64,000 bases of DNA, taken from NCBI GenBank assembly GCA_004556965.1, contig SFFE01000006.1, positions 45,064 through 109,063 of the forward strand. Direction: 5' to 3'. Numbering within the stretch: position 1 is the first letter of the stretch; every line of letters starts with the position of its first letter. This document shows, piece by piece, positions 34,153 to 42,109 of the stretch. The translations under genes were made by a program, and so were the position numbers. The notes beneath the pieces are model-generated. The model made no database searches, was not told the origin of the DNA, and saw only the letters and a program-made list of their open reading frames with translations. The DNA is from Clostridiales bacterium (lineage in GTDB: Bacteria > Bacillota > Clostridia > Oscillospirales > Oscillospiraceae).

Positions 34153-34896
34153 TTATTCAAACACGACCTTCCCCGTGAACGAGGGGCGGGCCGCGCCGGG
34201 GCGGGAGGCGGTGACGATCGCGCCCTGCGGCTCGTCGATGCGGTGCAGGGCGAGCTGGTCGCCAAGCTTCGATTCGTTCACGAAGTACAGCTCCATCCGC
34301 TTCAGTTTCGCCATCTGCGCGCGCTGCGCGTCGGTGAGCGCGTCGTAGAGAAACTCGCCGTACCGGCAGTTGTTCACGTGGCCGACGCCGTCAATCCAGC
34401 TCGGGCGGACGGTCAGCGTCTCCACCGGGTCAAGCTCCGGCGTTTTCAGGCGGAGCCGGTCGGACGCCTGCATGAGCTGCTCCCCGGCGGGGAGCGCAAA
34501 GCGCGCGATCATCTCCGGGTCGGTGCAGACGCGGCGCTGGCCAAGGTCCAGCAGCGTGGAGAAGGTGACGCCCGTCATAATGAGCGCGCCCTGCGCATCG
34601 TAAAAAACCAGCTCGCGACGAAACAGCAGCCGGCTGCCGCCGGAGTTCCACGTCCGCGCGCAGAGCCGTTCGCGCGGGCGGATCGGCCGCCGCAGCTCGA
34701 AGCTCATGGACAGGAGCACCCACGCGACGTTGTATTGCCCGATCAGGCGCTGCTCATCCATCTCGATGTTGAACAGATGCGGCTCGACTACCTGCATGGC
34801 GAGCTGCTGATATGCGCCCGGCGTGAGCGCTTCGTTTTCATTCATCATGGAAATGCCGATCTCGACGGGATATTGATATTCCTGTTCTCCCTTCAT
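34153..34896 (-). CDS. Acyl-ACP thioesterase
   Basis: A 247-residue double-hotdog protein of the bacterial acyl-ACP thioesterase family, which releases fatty acids from acyl carrier protein in the cytosol. Visible are the N-terminal beta strand QYPVEIGISMMNENEAL, IGQYNVAWVLLSMSFEL, and the catalytic-type DGVGHVNNCRYGEFLYD in the second hotdog. GGAGG precedes the ATG. It diverges from truA and appears to share a -35 element with it. Confidence 0.85.
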   Translation of the reverse strand: MKGEQEYQYPVEIGISMMNENEALTPGAYQQLAMQVVEPHLFNIEMDEQRLIGQYNVAWVLLSMSFELRRPIRPRERLCARTWNSGGSRLLFRRELVFYDAQGALIMTGVTFSTLLDLGQRRVCTDPEMIARFALPAGEQLMQASDRLRLKTPELDPVETLTVRPSWIDGVGHVNNCRYGEFLYDALTDAQRAQMAKLKRMELYFVNESKLGDQLALHRIDEPQGAIVTASRPGAARPSFTGKVVFE

Positions 34897-34928
34897 GGCT
34901 GCGCCTCCTGTGTGATTTCAATGGGAAC

Positions 34929-34980
34929 AGTTTATCACACGCGCCGCCGGATTGCAAACACGCGGCGGCTGCGGTACAAT
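34929..34980. promoter_or_regulatory. Divergent promoters sharing one palindromic -35
   Basis: TTGCAA (34952-34957) reads the same on both strands. Seventeen bases to the right is TACAAT (34975-34980) for truA. Seventeen bases to the left, on minus, is TAAACT (34929-34934) for the thioesterase. The two polymerase sites overlap and should exclude each other. Confidence 0.6.
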
Positions 34981-35007
34981 GGAAAAAACGCTTCGGAGGG
35001 CGAGACG

Positions 35008-35745
35008 ATGCCGAACTTCCGCATGACCCTGTGCTACGACGGCGGCCGCTACAACGGCTGGCAGCGGCAGGGCAACACGCACAACACGATTCAGGAAAAG
35101 CTCGAAGCCGCGCTGGGCGACATTCTGGCGCAGCCGGTCGAGGTGGCCGGCTCCGGCCGGACGGACGCGGGCGTGCACGCGCGGGCGCAGACCGCGTCGT
35201 TTCGCGCGAAAACGGATCTGACGGCGGACGAACTGCTCCATGCGCTGCGCGCGAGACTGCCGGAGGACATCGGTGCGCTTGACCTGACGGAAGCGCCGCC
35301 GCGCTTTCATGCACGGCTCTCCTGCACGGGCAAGACGTATGTCTACCGCGTTTGGAACAGCGAGACGCCGAACGTGTTTGTGCGCAAATACGTCTATGCG
35401 CTGCCGCAGCCGCTCGATCTCGCAGCCATGCGGCGCGCCGCCGAAGCGCTTTGCGGCACGCACGACTATACGTCGTTTTGCGCCAACCGGCACATGAAAA
35501 AGTCCGCCGTGCGCACGGTCGAGCGCATTGAGATCGAGCGTATGGGCGATGAGGTGCAGCTTGCGTTTTCCGGCGACGGGTTTTTGTACCACATGGTGCG
35601 CATCCTTACCGGCACGCTGCTGGAGGTTGGGTTCGGCGAACGCAGCGCGGCGGAGATGGCGGACATCCTGGCCGCGAAAGACCGCGCAGCCGCCGGGAAA
35701 ACCGCCCCGGCGCAAGGGCTGATCCTGTGGGAGACGCGGTATTGA
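35008..35745 (+). CDS. truA: tRNA pseudouridine synthase A
   Basis: TruA makes pseudouridine at positions 38-40 of tRNAs. The 245 residues match the normal length. The catalytic aspartate is in GSGRTDAGVHARAQ (Asp near residue 53). RVWNSETPNVF, FCANRHMKKSAVRTV and FLYHMVRILTGTLLEVG are characteristic. GGAGGG precedes the ATG. Confidence 0.97.
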   Translation: MPNFRMTLCYDGGRYNGWQRQGNTHNTIQEKLEAALGDILAQPVEVAGSGRTDAGVHARAQTASFRAKTDLTADELLHALRARLPEDIGALDLTEAPPRFHARLSCTGKTYVYRVWNSETPNVFVRKYVYALPQPLDLAAMRRAAEALCGTHDYTSFCANRHMKKSAVRTVERIEIERMGDEVQLAFSGDGFLYHMVRILTGTLLEVGFGERSAAEMADILAAKDRAAAGKTAPAQGLILWETRY

Positions 35746-35747
35746 AT

Positions 35748-35785
35748 GCAAAAGACCGGAGGGAATGTTCCTTCCGATCTTTTGC
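35748..35785. terminator. Terminator between truA and the PepSY-like gene
   Basis: GCAAAAGA (35748-35755) pairs with TCTTTTGC (35778-35785). The inner arms continue pairing with one mismatch and G-U pairs. It lies between convergent genes. Confidence 0.6.
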
Positions 35786-35789
35786 TGCA

Positions 35790-36095
35790 TCACGAGATCG
35801 TCGGCAGTGCGGGTGAGATGCACTCGGATATGCCCATGAACCCTCGCACTTCACCCGTAAAAGCGTCCACATAACAGCAATATGCCATGCCGCAGCGGCT
35901 GGCGTCTGCGAGCAGATTCTGAAACTCCAGTTCGTAGACCGCGCCAAGCGCGTCGCCGGAGAGCAGTACATGGGTGAACCGGGCGTGCTCCGGCGCGACG
36001 CCGGCATAGGCAAGCGCGGCGCGCATGGCTTGCGCCTCTTTGATTCCCGTTGCGGGCGGGGTTTTATGAATCTGTTTTGCAAGCGTATTTTTCAT
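35790..36095 (-). CDS. Small PepSY-like protein
   Basis: The 101-residue protein has the shape of a single PepSY module: an N-terminal helix (KEAQAMRAALAYAGVAPEHA) and a strand pattern ending GMAYCCYVDAFTGEVRGFMG, where the VDAFTGEV stretch matches the usual PepSY NAxTGEV turn. No signal peptide is evident. PepSY modules are often inhibitory or ligand-binding, but no role can be given here. GGAGGTG lies about eight bases before the ATG. Confidence 0.68.
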   Translation of the reverse strand: MKNTLAKQIHKTPPATGIKEAQAMRAALAYAGVAPEHARFTHVLLSGDALGAVYELEFQNLLADASRCGMAYCCYVDAFTGEVRGFMGISECISPALPTIS

Positions 36096-36179
36096 TGGAA
36101 AGCACCTCCATTGGGGATGCCTTAGTTTCTCGTCTTTACGTCGCCCGTATACACATGGGTTTCGTCAGCAGATTTTATA

Positions 36180-36208
36180 TTGAAAATCATTCCTTCTGGA
36201 ATTATAAT
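36180..36208 (+). promoter_or_regulatory. Promoter of the DMT transporter
   Basis: TTGAAA (36180-36185) and TATAAT (36203-36208) are 17 bases apart. Confidence 0.8.
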
Positions 36209-36262
36209 AAACAGTATTGGCGGCTGTGCAGCCGCACTGTCCACGAGCGAGAGGGTTTCAGT

Positions 36263-37126
36263 ATGTATCTTGTATTTGCATGCCTGTCGGCGCTGTTCGC
36301 GGGGCTGACCTCCATTCTTGCCAAATGCGGCATCCGGAAGACGAATTCCGACTTTGCCACGGCGCTGCGCACGATCATCGTGCTGCTGTTCGCATGGGTG
36401 ATGGTCTGGATCACCAGCGCGCAGAGCGGCCTGCGGGACATTTCGACAAAAACGGCGGTGTTTCTGGTGCTGTCCGGCCTTGCGACGGGCGCGTCGTGGC
36501 TGTGCTATTTCCGTGCGCTGCAGCTCGGCGACGTGAACAAGGTCGTCCCGGTCGATAAGTCCAGCACCATATTGACGATTTTGTTCTCCATCGTCATTCT
36601 GCATGAGACGGACGATCTGGCCGTCCGGCTCGCCGGAACCGTGCTGATCGGACTCGGCACGTGGCTCATGATCGAAAAGCGCGGCTCGGAGGAGAAGCAG
36701 ACGCAGGGGGCGTGGCTGCTGTTCGCGGTGCTGTCCGCCGTGTTTGCCGCGCTGACCTCCGTGCTCGGAAAGATCGGGATCGAGGACATCGACTCCAACC
36801 TGGGCACGGCGCTGCGCACCTGCGTGGTGCTGGTGATGGCGTGGATCGTCGTCGCCGTCAAGCCCGGCGGCCGCGCGAAGTATGCCACTACGGGCAGGGA
36901 GCTGTGCTTCATTGCCCTGTCCGGTCTTGCGACGGGCGCATCGTGGCTGTGCTATTACCGGGCGCTGCAGCTCGGCGACGTGAGCATCGTCGCGCCGATC
37001 GACAAGCTGAGCATTCTGGTCAGTATCGCATTTTCCGCCGTCGTGTTCCACGAGCGGCTGACGAAGCGCGCCGCTGTGGGGCTCGCACTCATCGTTGTGG
37101 GAACGGTGGGCATGGTGCTGCTATAA
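36263..37126 (+). CDS. EamA-type DMT transporter with duplicated halves
   Basis: A 287-residue integral membrane protein with about ten helices in two EamA halves. The halves repeat almost word for word: SGLATGASWLCYFRALQLGD near residue 75 and SGLATGASWLCYYRALQLGD near 220. VVPVDK and VAPIDK follow at matching places. The DNA of these stretches is also very similar, which points to a recent duplication or gene conversion. Substrate unknown. GAGAGGG precedes the ATG at 36263; the longer upstream frame overlaps the promoter and is rejected. Confidence 0.85.
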   Translation: MYLVFACLSALFAGLTSILAKCGIRKTNSDFATALRTIIVLLFAWVMVWITSAQSGLRDISTKTAVFLVLSGLATGASWLCYFRALQLGDVNKVVPVDKSSTILTILFSIVILHETDDLAVRLAGTVLIGLGTWLMIEKRGSEEKQTQGAWLLFAVLSAVFAALTSVLGKIGIEDIDSNLGTALRTCVVLVMAWIVVAVKPGGRAKYATTGRELCFIALSGLATGASWLCYYRALQLGDVSIVAPIDKLSILVSIAFSAVVFHERLTKRAAVGLALIVVGTVGMVLL

Positions 37127-37215
37127 TTGAGCGTCGAAAAATGTCGGAAATTTCTGTAAAATACACAAAAAACAAGGGATCACTTATACAAATATACAAA
37201 AGTTTCAAACTTGAA

Positions 37216-37244
37216 TTGACAAGCAAATAACACAATGGTAATTT
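37216..37244 (+). promoter_or_regulatory. Promoter of the second secreted-protein islet
   Basis: A perfect TTGACA (37216-37221) and TAATTT (37239-37244) are 17 bases apart. Confidence 0.65.
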
Positions 37245-37269
37245 AAAACAAAAAAGGAGGTGGATTCCA

Positions 37270-37281
37270 ATGCAGAAATAA
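37270..37281 (+). other. Three-codon mini-ORF behind a perfect ribosome site
   Basis: AAGGAGG is followed seven bases later by ATG CAG AAA TAA, encoding Met-Gln-Lys. The main gene starts 75 bases further on with a weak ribosome site. This may be a regulatory upstream ORF or the decayed start of an older gene. Confidence 0.35.
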
Positions 37282-37356
37282 AAGTGAAAAAAGTTTATAT
37301 ACGAGAATAAAATTACTCAGGGTAATGCAATGGATCATTTTAAGAAGCAGGTAACC

Positions 37357-38055
37357 ATGAAAAAATTCTTTAAATTCTTCTCTGTTTTTCTGGCGCTCGT
37401 ACTCCTTGCTACAGCGTTGCCGGTAGCCGCTTACGAAGATGAATCCCTTAGTGAACATATTATGACGGTGGATGATTTTTGCGGCTCTGAATATTTCACA
37501 CCAATGACCAGAGAAGAATATATTGCAAATAAAGCAACAATTGAAGGTATCACTTATAGTGAGGCGGAAGCTATTGTTGATCAAAAAGTCGATGCTGCGA
37601 TTGCGGCATTGCCGGCAACTACTGTTGATGCTGGAAATGCAATGGTGAGTCCAAGTAGTTGGATTGGTGATACAACTGTCACCAATAAAGATGGGACGTT
37701 CACGATTTATGGGCGCGTTAGTAGCATTTACACTCATACATCAGGCTTAAAGGCGCTCTACTATACACAAGCAGTTGCGGTTGCTTCTCACTATGGAAAA
37801 ACATGGGCTGATTGCACCTCGGTCGGAAATGCTGAACCGTACGGGAGTGGGAATTTTCAGTTTATTGGAACTTGTTCTGCAAATCTAATTTCAACGACAC
37901 AAATTCGTCTGGTTCTGAATGGATATTTCCAAATTGCAAAGACAATCGCAGAAAATTCCGGGATCAGCAACTATTTTAGCTATTCAACAACAGTTGGAAC
38001 AACAACATATCTCCGTGCGAATATTTACACCACACATATTGAACGATCGATGTAA
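37357..38055 (+). CDS. Secreted protein of unknown function
   Basis: The 232-residue protein begins with a Sec signal peptide (MKKFFKFFSVFLALVLLATA, cleavage probably after VAA). An acidic, helical segment to about residue 95 is followed by a beta-rich, Ser/Thr/Tyr-rich C-terminal half (FTIYGRVSSIYTHTSGLK, then TTQIRLVLNGYF). No family is recognised. The gene is distinctly AT-rich against its GC-rich surroundings, which suggests transfer. An in-frame ATG nine codons earlier is possible, but the signal peptide argues for 37357. Confidence 0.62.
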   Translation: MKKFFKFFSVFLALVLLATALPVAAYEDESLSEHIMTVDDFCGSEYFTPMTREEYIANKATIEGITYSEAEAIVDQKVDAAIAALPATTVDAGNAMVSPSSWIGDTTVTNKDGTFTIYGRVSSIYTHTSGLKALYYTQAVAVASHYGKTWADCTSVGNAEPYGSGNFQFIGTCSANLISTTQIRLVLNGYFQIAKTIAENSGISNYFSYSTTVGTTTYLRANIYTTHIERSM

Positions 38056-38084
38056 TATCATGCAATAAAGGACGTATTGCGAAT

Positions 38085-38534
38085 ATGAAACAAATGCGAA
38101 AACTTTTACTCCCTTGTCTGTGCCTGCTTCTGGGGCTGACGCTTGGTTACGGAATCGCCTGCACCGGGCAGACGAAAGAGTCGGCGGAAACGATGCTGAC
38201 GCAGCAGGACTATCAGTCGGCGCTGGAGCGGATTTCTGTCTTGGCAACCGGCGAGCATGTTTCGTATCCATCCGGCAGCATCTGGGTGGACAAACGGATC
38301 CTGAACGATGCGCTGAAAATGGAGCTAACTGGCGTTACGGGGGATGGAACGCCGGTGCAGATGTCGCTTAGTACGGTACATCAGGAGGGATTACCAGATG
38401 GGGTGCGGCTTTTGATTCAGAATTTTGAAGATCTCCCGGAAGCATCGCTGCATGTATGGTATGAGGACGAATTTGGCATGACGATTGCCGAGCGCACGCT
38501 GCAAATCAACAGCAGTGCCGAAAAAGCAAGCTAA
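38085..38534 (+). CDS. Exported or membrane-anchored small protein
   Basis: The 149-residue protein has one hydrophobic N-terminal segment (LLLPCLCLLLGLTLGYGIAC). It could be an uncleaved anchor or a poor lipobox, because glycine rather than leucine stands at -3 before the cysteine. The rest is a soluble domain with a helical QQDYQSALERISVL and several strands. No family is recognised. It lies 29 bases after the secreted-protein gene on the same strand and may be its partner. AAAGGA lies upstream at a rather long distance. Confidence 0.55.
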   Translation: MKQMRKLLLPCLCLLLGLTLGYGIACTGQTKESAETMLTQQDYQSALERISVLATGEHVSYPSGSIWVDKRILNDALKMELTGVTGDGTPVQMSLSTVHQEGLPDGVRLLIQNFEDLPEASLHVWYEDEFGMTIAERTLQINSSAEKAS

Positions 38535-38556
38535 CGGACATACACGGAAAGAAGCG

Positions 38557-38585
38557 TTGTATTTATGGCGGCGCGGTGTTATGAT
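38557..38585 (+). promoter_or_regulatory. Promoter upstream of the RNHCP gene
   Basis: TTGTAT (38557-38562) and TATGAT (38580-38585) are 17 bases apart. A leader of about 165 bases follows before the gene. Confidence 0.6.
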
Positions 38586-38648
38586 AAACAAAACGCCCGG
38601 ATACCGGGCACAAATCGGAACCGAAAAACAAAAAAGGAGAACTGCTGT

Positions 38649-38705
38649 TTGAAGCAAAACGGTACACTGGAGATTGCGCCGAACCGGGAGGTTTGCGCAA
38701 ACTGA
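38649..38705 (+). CDS. Possible 18-codon leader ORF
   Basis: AAAGGAG is followed by a TTG start and 17 further codons (KQNGTLEIAPNREVCAN) before TGA. GGGAGG within it can pair with CCTCCC at 38717-38722, 53 bases before the main gene. It could be a leader peptide or chance. Confidence 0.25.
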   Translation: MKQNGTLEIAPNREVCAN

Positions 38706-38757
38706 TCTCCGCAACGCCTCCCAAAAGGAACGACGAAACTTTTAGGAGGAATCTTCC

Positions 38758-39186
38758 GTGAATCGGGCAAATAAACGAAAGCAATTTGAAACAGGCTACT
38801 ACAAAACGCACGCATGCGACGAGGTTTTTACCTGTAAGGTCTGCGGCCGTCAGGTCGTTCCGGCCGGCGCCGGCAGCGACCACCGCAACCACTGTCCCAA
38901 TTGCCTGACGAGCCTGCATGTCGATGACGAACCCGGAGACCGGCAGGCCGGCTGCGGCGGCGTCATGGACCCGGTGAGCGTATGGGTGCGGAAAAACGGG
39001 GAGTGGGCGATCGTCCACCGCTGCCGCCGCTGCGGGCATCTCAGCTCCAACCGGGTGGCGGCCGACGACAACCCCATGAAGCTGATGTCCATCGCCCTGA
39101 AACCCCTGACGCAGCCGCCGTTCCCACTGGAACGCATCGAGGAACTGACCGCCCTGATGGGCGGCGACGGATGCATCAGGCCCTGA
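38758..39186 (+). CDS. RNHCP-domain zinc-binding protein
   Basis: The 142-residue protein contains the RNHCP domain: paired cysteines in FTCKVCGR, DHRNHCPNCLTSLHVD, CGGVMDPVSVWVR and HRCRRCGHLSSNR, enough for two zinc sites. The C-terminal helix is short. Its role is not established; zinc-ribbon proteins of this kind are thought to bind nucleic acid. The start is a GTG with a strong TAGGAGGA eight bases upstream. Confidence 0.85.
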   Translation: MNRANKRKQFETGYYKTHACDEVFTCKVCGRQVVPAGAGSDHRNHCPNCLTSLHVDDEPGDRQAGCGGVMDPVSVWVRKNGEWAIVHRCRRCGHLSSNRVAADDNPMKLMSIALKPLTQPPFPLERIEELTALMGGDGCIRP

Positions 39187-39187
39187 A

Positions 39188-39229
39188 AAACAAAGAAGCA
39201 GCGAGAAGTTTCTCGCTGCTTCTTTGTTT
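39188..39229. terminator. Bidirectional terminator
   Basis: A perfect 20-bp stem (39188-39207 with 39210-39229) has A/T at its base. It lies between the convergent RNHCP and DUF1643 genes. Confidence 0.85.
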
Positions 39230-39243
39230 CTGAAGTTTTGCGT

Positions 39244-39864
39244 TTACCGCGGCAGCGTGTCGCAGTATGCCCGGATGTCGAACGGCTCCGGCGCGCTGTC
39301 CGCGCGCAGATACAGCGGGTGGTGCGGGTGCCCGGCCTTGGAGCGCTTGCCGAAGGTGAGCCAAGACGCGCCGAATGTTTCGCCGATGGCAATCATGTCG
39401 CGCAGCGCGTCACAGAGATACGGGCGCTTTTCGATCAGCGTGCCCCACGCCGCCCAGACGGCCGGGCGGTGCGCCGCGTCGTAGAGCGAAAGAACGTAGC
39501 GGAACGCCGCCATGTTCTCCGCGTGCAGTGCGCGGTTGAAGGTCTGATCCATCGCGTTCGGGTCGGTCGCGCGCTGGGGATAGACGTTGAACATGATGAA
39601 GCTGTCGTACCCGTTGCGCAGGGCGATGCGCTCCACGCTCTTGAGCGTGTTGTCCAGATCGCCGGGCTGCGCTGTGGACGGGTTGATGCCGATGCAGATG
39701 AGCGGATTTGTCCCGCGCGTGCCGAGAATGTAACGGTATTCCGTGTAAAACGGCGGCACGTACAGCCAGCGCGCGGCGTCATAATCGCGCGGCGTCTCGT
39801 CGCGCAGCGCGTCGGCAAAGGGGATGATCTCGCAGGTCTGGCTCGCGCCCTTCGGAATGTGCAT
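39244..39864 (-). CDS. DUF1643 protein
   Basis: The 206-residue protein matches DUF1643: a central ICIGINPSTAQPGDLDNTLK, FIMFNVYPQRATDPN, and AAWGTLIEKR with GHPHHPLYL near the end. The function of the family is unknown. The ATG at 39864 is chosen because GGAGG lies eight bases upstream. The next ATG (39894) coincides with the predicted transcription start and has no good ribosome site. Confidence 0.8.
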   Translation of the reverse strand: MHIPKGASQTCEIIPFADALRDETPRDYDAARWLYVPPFYTEYRYILGTRGTNPLICIGINPSTAQPGDLDNTLKSVERIALRNGYDSFIMFNVYPQRATDPNAMDQTFNRALHAENMAAFRYVLSLYDAAHRPAVWAAWGTLIEKRPYLCDALRDMIAIGETFGASWLTFGKRSKAGHPHHPLYLRADSAPEPFDIRAYCDTLPR

Positions 39865-39895
39865 GATGGAAGCCTCCGGTGTCTCAGTTGGCATT

Positions 39896-39924
39896 ACCTT
39901 ATCGTTTTTTGTCAAAAAAGTCAA
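39896..39924 (-). promoter_or_regulatory. Promoter of the DUF1643 gene
   Basis: On the minus strand TTGACT (39919-39924) and TAAGGT (39896-39901) are 17 bases apart. Confidence 0.55.
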
Positions 39925-40006
39925 TGTCCGCGCGCAAAAACGCCGCCGGCTGAAAAACTGCACAAGCACAGGGCGGATTTTGTTGTGAAAACCGTGCAAT
40001 CGTTGA

Positions 40007-40035
40007 TTGACTTTAGTGCGCTGACGTGCTAAAAT
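40007..40035 (+). promoter_or_regulatory. Promoter of the histidine operon with an operator-like palindrome
   Basis: TTGACT (40007-40012) and TAAAAT (40030-40035) are 17 bases apart. The palindrome TTTAG-N12-CTAAA (40012-40033), with a symmetric CG pair inside each half, fills the spacer and overlaps both promoter boxes. It is the natural candidate for the binding site of the TrpR-like YerC protein encoded first in the operon. Confidence 0.65.
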
Positions 40036-40082
40036 ACCGCCAACATGATGAAATTTTTCCATCCCTGTACGGAGGTGTTACC

Positions 40083-40382
40083 ATGAGTCTTCCGAAGACG
40101 GCGCAGATCGACGCGCTGTTCCAGTCGATCCTGCTGCTGAAGGATGCGGACGAGTGCCGCCGGTATTTTGAAGATCTATGCACGATCAAGGAGGTGCAGG
40201 CGCTGGCACAGCGGCTGGAGATCGCGCGCCGGCTCGACCGGGGCGATTCCTATCTGAACACGGTGGAGCATACCGGGGCAAGCTCGGCCACCGTCAGCCG
40301 CGTGAACCGCTGCCTGGAATACGGCGCGGGCGGCTATCGGTTCATCCTCGACCGGCTGCCCAAGCTGGAGGAAAACACATGA
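40083..40382 (+). CDS. yerC: YerC/YecD-family TrpR-like regulator
   Basis: The 99-residue helical DNA-binding protein is of the TrpR superfamily. LCTIKEVQALAQRLEIARRL is the first half of the helix-turn-helix and EHTGASSATVSRVNRCLEYG the recognition part. In Firmicutes such proteins next to his genes have been predicted to repress histidine synthesis with histidine as co-repressor. GGAGG precedes the ATG. Its end overlaps hisZ (ATGA), so it is autoregulated if it controls this promoter. Confidence 0.9.
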   Translation: MSLPKTAQIDALFQSILLLKDADECRRYFEDLCTIKEVQALAQRLEIARRLDRGDSYLNTVEHTGASSATVSRVNRCLEYGAGGYRFILDRLPKLEENT

Positions 40383-41485
40383 GCGGCGGGCAGATCAACA
40401 CGCAGGAGCGCGTGATGCACGCGCTGCGCGGGCTGTACCAGTCCTATGGTTACCAGCCGTTCAAGGTCAACAAGTTTGAGGAATACGACCTTTATGCGCA
40501 GAACAAAAAGTTCCTCACCTGCCAGCAGGTGCTCACGTTCAGCGATACGGACGGCTGTCTCTTGGCGCTCAAGCCGGACGTGACGCTCTCCATTGTGAAG
40601 AACACGACGGACGCCCCCGGACTGCGCAAGGTGTTTTACAATGAGACCGTTTACCGCGTCCCCGGCGACGGCGAGGGATTCCGGGAAATTCCCCAGACCG
40701 GGCTGGAGTGCATCGGAGCGCTGGACGGCTATGCCGTCGGCGAGGTCGTGATGCTCGCGGCGCGCAGTCTGGAGACGATCAGCAGCCGCTATGTGCTGGA
40801 CGTGTCGCACGTCGGCGTCGTCTCCGGCATCCTCGCGGCGGCGGGCGTTGGCCAGGAGGGACACGCGCGCATCTTCGAGGCGGTCGCCGCGAAGAACACG
40901 CACGCGCTGCGCGGACTGTGCGCGGAGCTGGGCGTATCGCCGGAGCAGACGGCGCTGTTGCAACAGCTTGTATCGCTCTATGGCCCGCTGGACGAGATGC
41001 TGCGCGCCGTGGAGCCGCTGCCGCTGCCGGCGGAGAGCCGCGCCGCGGTGCAGGAGCTGCGCGCGCTGGCCGGGCAGCTTGCGCTCTATGGGCTGGATAC
41101 GGTCCGGCTGGATTTTTCGCTTGTGAACGATGTGGATTATTATAACGGCATCGTCTTTCGCGGTTTTCTCGACGGCGTGGCCGCCGGGGTGCTCTCCGGC
41201 GGGCGGTACGACCGGCTGATGACCCGGATGGGTAAGCGCGGCGGCGCGATCGGCTTTGCGGTGTATCTCGACCGGCTGGAGCGCTTTCAGGAGGAGCGCG
41301 CGGCGTACGATGTGGATACGCTCGTCGTCTACGCGGCGGACAGCGATGTTCCGCTGGCGATCCGCACGGCAGAGGCGCTGGTGCGGCGCGGCGCGGCGGT
41401 GCGCGTGGAGCGCGCGGCGCCTGCGGGGCTGACGTTCCGCCAGAAGCTGACCGTGCGCGGCGGGGAGGTGACCGAGGATGCTTAA
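40379..41485 (+). CDS. hisZ: ATP phosphoribosyltransferase regulatory subunit
   Basis: HisZ is a catalytically dead histidyl-tRNA-synthetase relative that activates the short HisG and makes it sensitive to histidine. The 368 residues show class II synthetase motif 2-like KVFYNETVYR and the C-terminal DYYNGIVFRGFLDG and AGGRYD-type (SGGRYDRLM) segments. It lacks an anticodon-binding domain. It is adjacent to the short hisG, as expected, with an 8-base overlap. Confidence 0.95.
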   Translation: MSGGQINTQERVMHALRGLYQSYGYQPFKVNKFEEYDLYAQNKKFLTCQQVLTFSDTDGCLLALKPDVTLSIVKNTTDAPGLRKVFYNETVYRVPGDGEGFREIPQTGLECIGALDGYAVGEVVMLAARSLETISSRYVLDVSHVGVVSGILAAAGVGQEGHARIFEAVAAKNTHALRGLCAELGVSPEQTALLQQLVSLYGPLDEMLRAVEPLPLPAESRAAVQELRALAGQLALYGLDTVRLDFSLVNDVDYYNGIVFRGFLDGVAAGVLSGGRYDRLMTRMGKRGGAIGFAVYLDRLERFQEERAAYDVDTLVVYAADSDVPLAIRTAEALVRRGAAVRVERAAPAGLTFRQKLTVRGGEVTEDA

Positions 41486-42098
41486 CATTGCGCTGCCGAA
41501 GGGCAGATTGGGCGAGATCGCCTACGACCGCATGGAGCGCGCGGGCTATGCCTGCCCCGCCGTGCGCGAGCCGAACCGCAAGCTCACGTTTGAAAACCCG
41601 GAGCTGGGCGTGCGCTACTTCTGGGTCAAACCCTCGGACGTGCCGATCTACGTCGAGCGCGGCGCGGCGGACGTCGGTATCGCAGGCAAGGACATTCTGC
41701 TCGAATACGCGCCCGACGTGTATGAGCTGCTCGACCTCGGCATCGGCAAATGCCGCATGTGCGTAGCAGGGTTCCGGGACTTCCGGGACGATGCGTCGAA
41801 AACGCTGCGCGTGGCGACGAAGTTTCCGCACATCGCCAAGCGCTATTACAGCGCCCGCAGCCGCGAGATCAGCATCATCAAGCTCAACGGCTCCATCGAG
41901 ATCGCACCGCTGCTCGGATTGTCCGACGTGATCGTGGACATTGTGGAGACCGGCAAGACCTTACAGGAAAACGGCCTTGCGCCGCTGGAGACCATCGTGC
42001 CCATCAGCGCGCGGTTCATTGCGAACAAGGCCGGGTATCAGTTTCAATATCAGGAGATTCGCACCATGTGCGAAAAGCTGGCCGCGCTGGGCGGCTGA
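41478..42098 (+). CDS. hisG: ATP phosphoribosyltransferase, short form
   Basis: This enzyme starts histidine synthesis by joining ATP and PRPP. The 206-residue length is the short, HisZ-dependent form without the C-terminal regulatory domain. ALPKGRL, DVPIYVERGAADVGIAGKD and the PRPP site DVIVDIVETGKTLQENGL are visible. Confidence 0.97.
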   Translation: MLNIALPKGRLGEIAYDRMERAGYACPAVREPNRKLTFENPELGVRYFWVKPSDVPIYVERGAADVGIAGKDILLEYAPDVYELLDLGIGKCRMCVAGFRDFRDDASKTLRVATKFPHIAKRYYSARSREISIIKLNGSIEIAPLLGLSDVIVDIVETGKTLQENGLAPLETIVPISARFIANKAGYQFQYQEIRTMCEKLAALGG

Positions 42099-42109
42099 AG
42101 GAGAATGCT

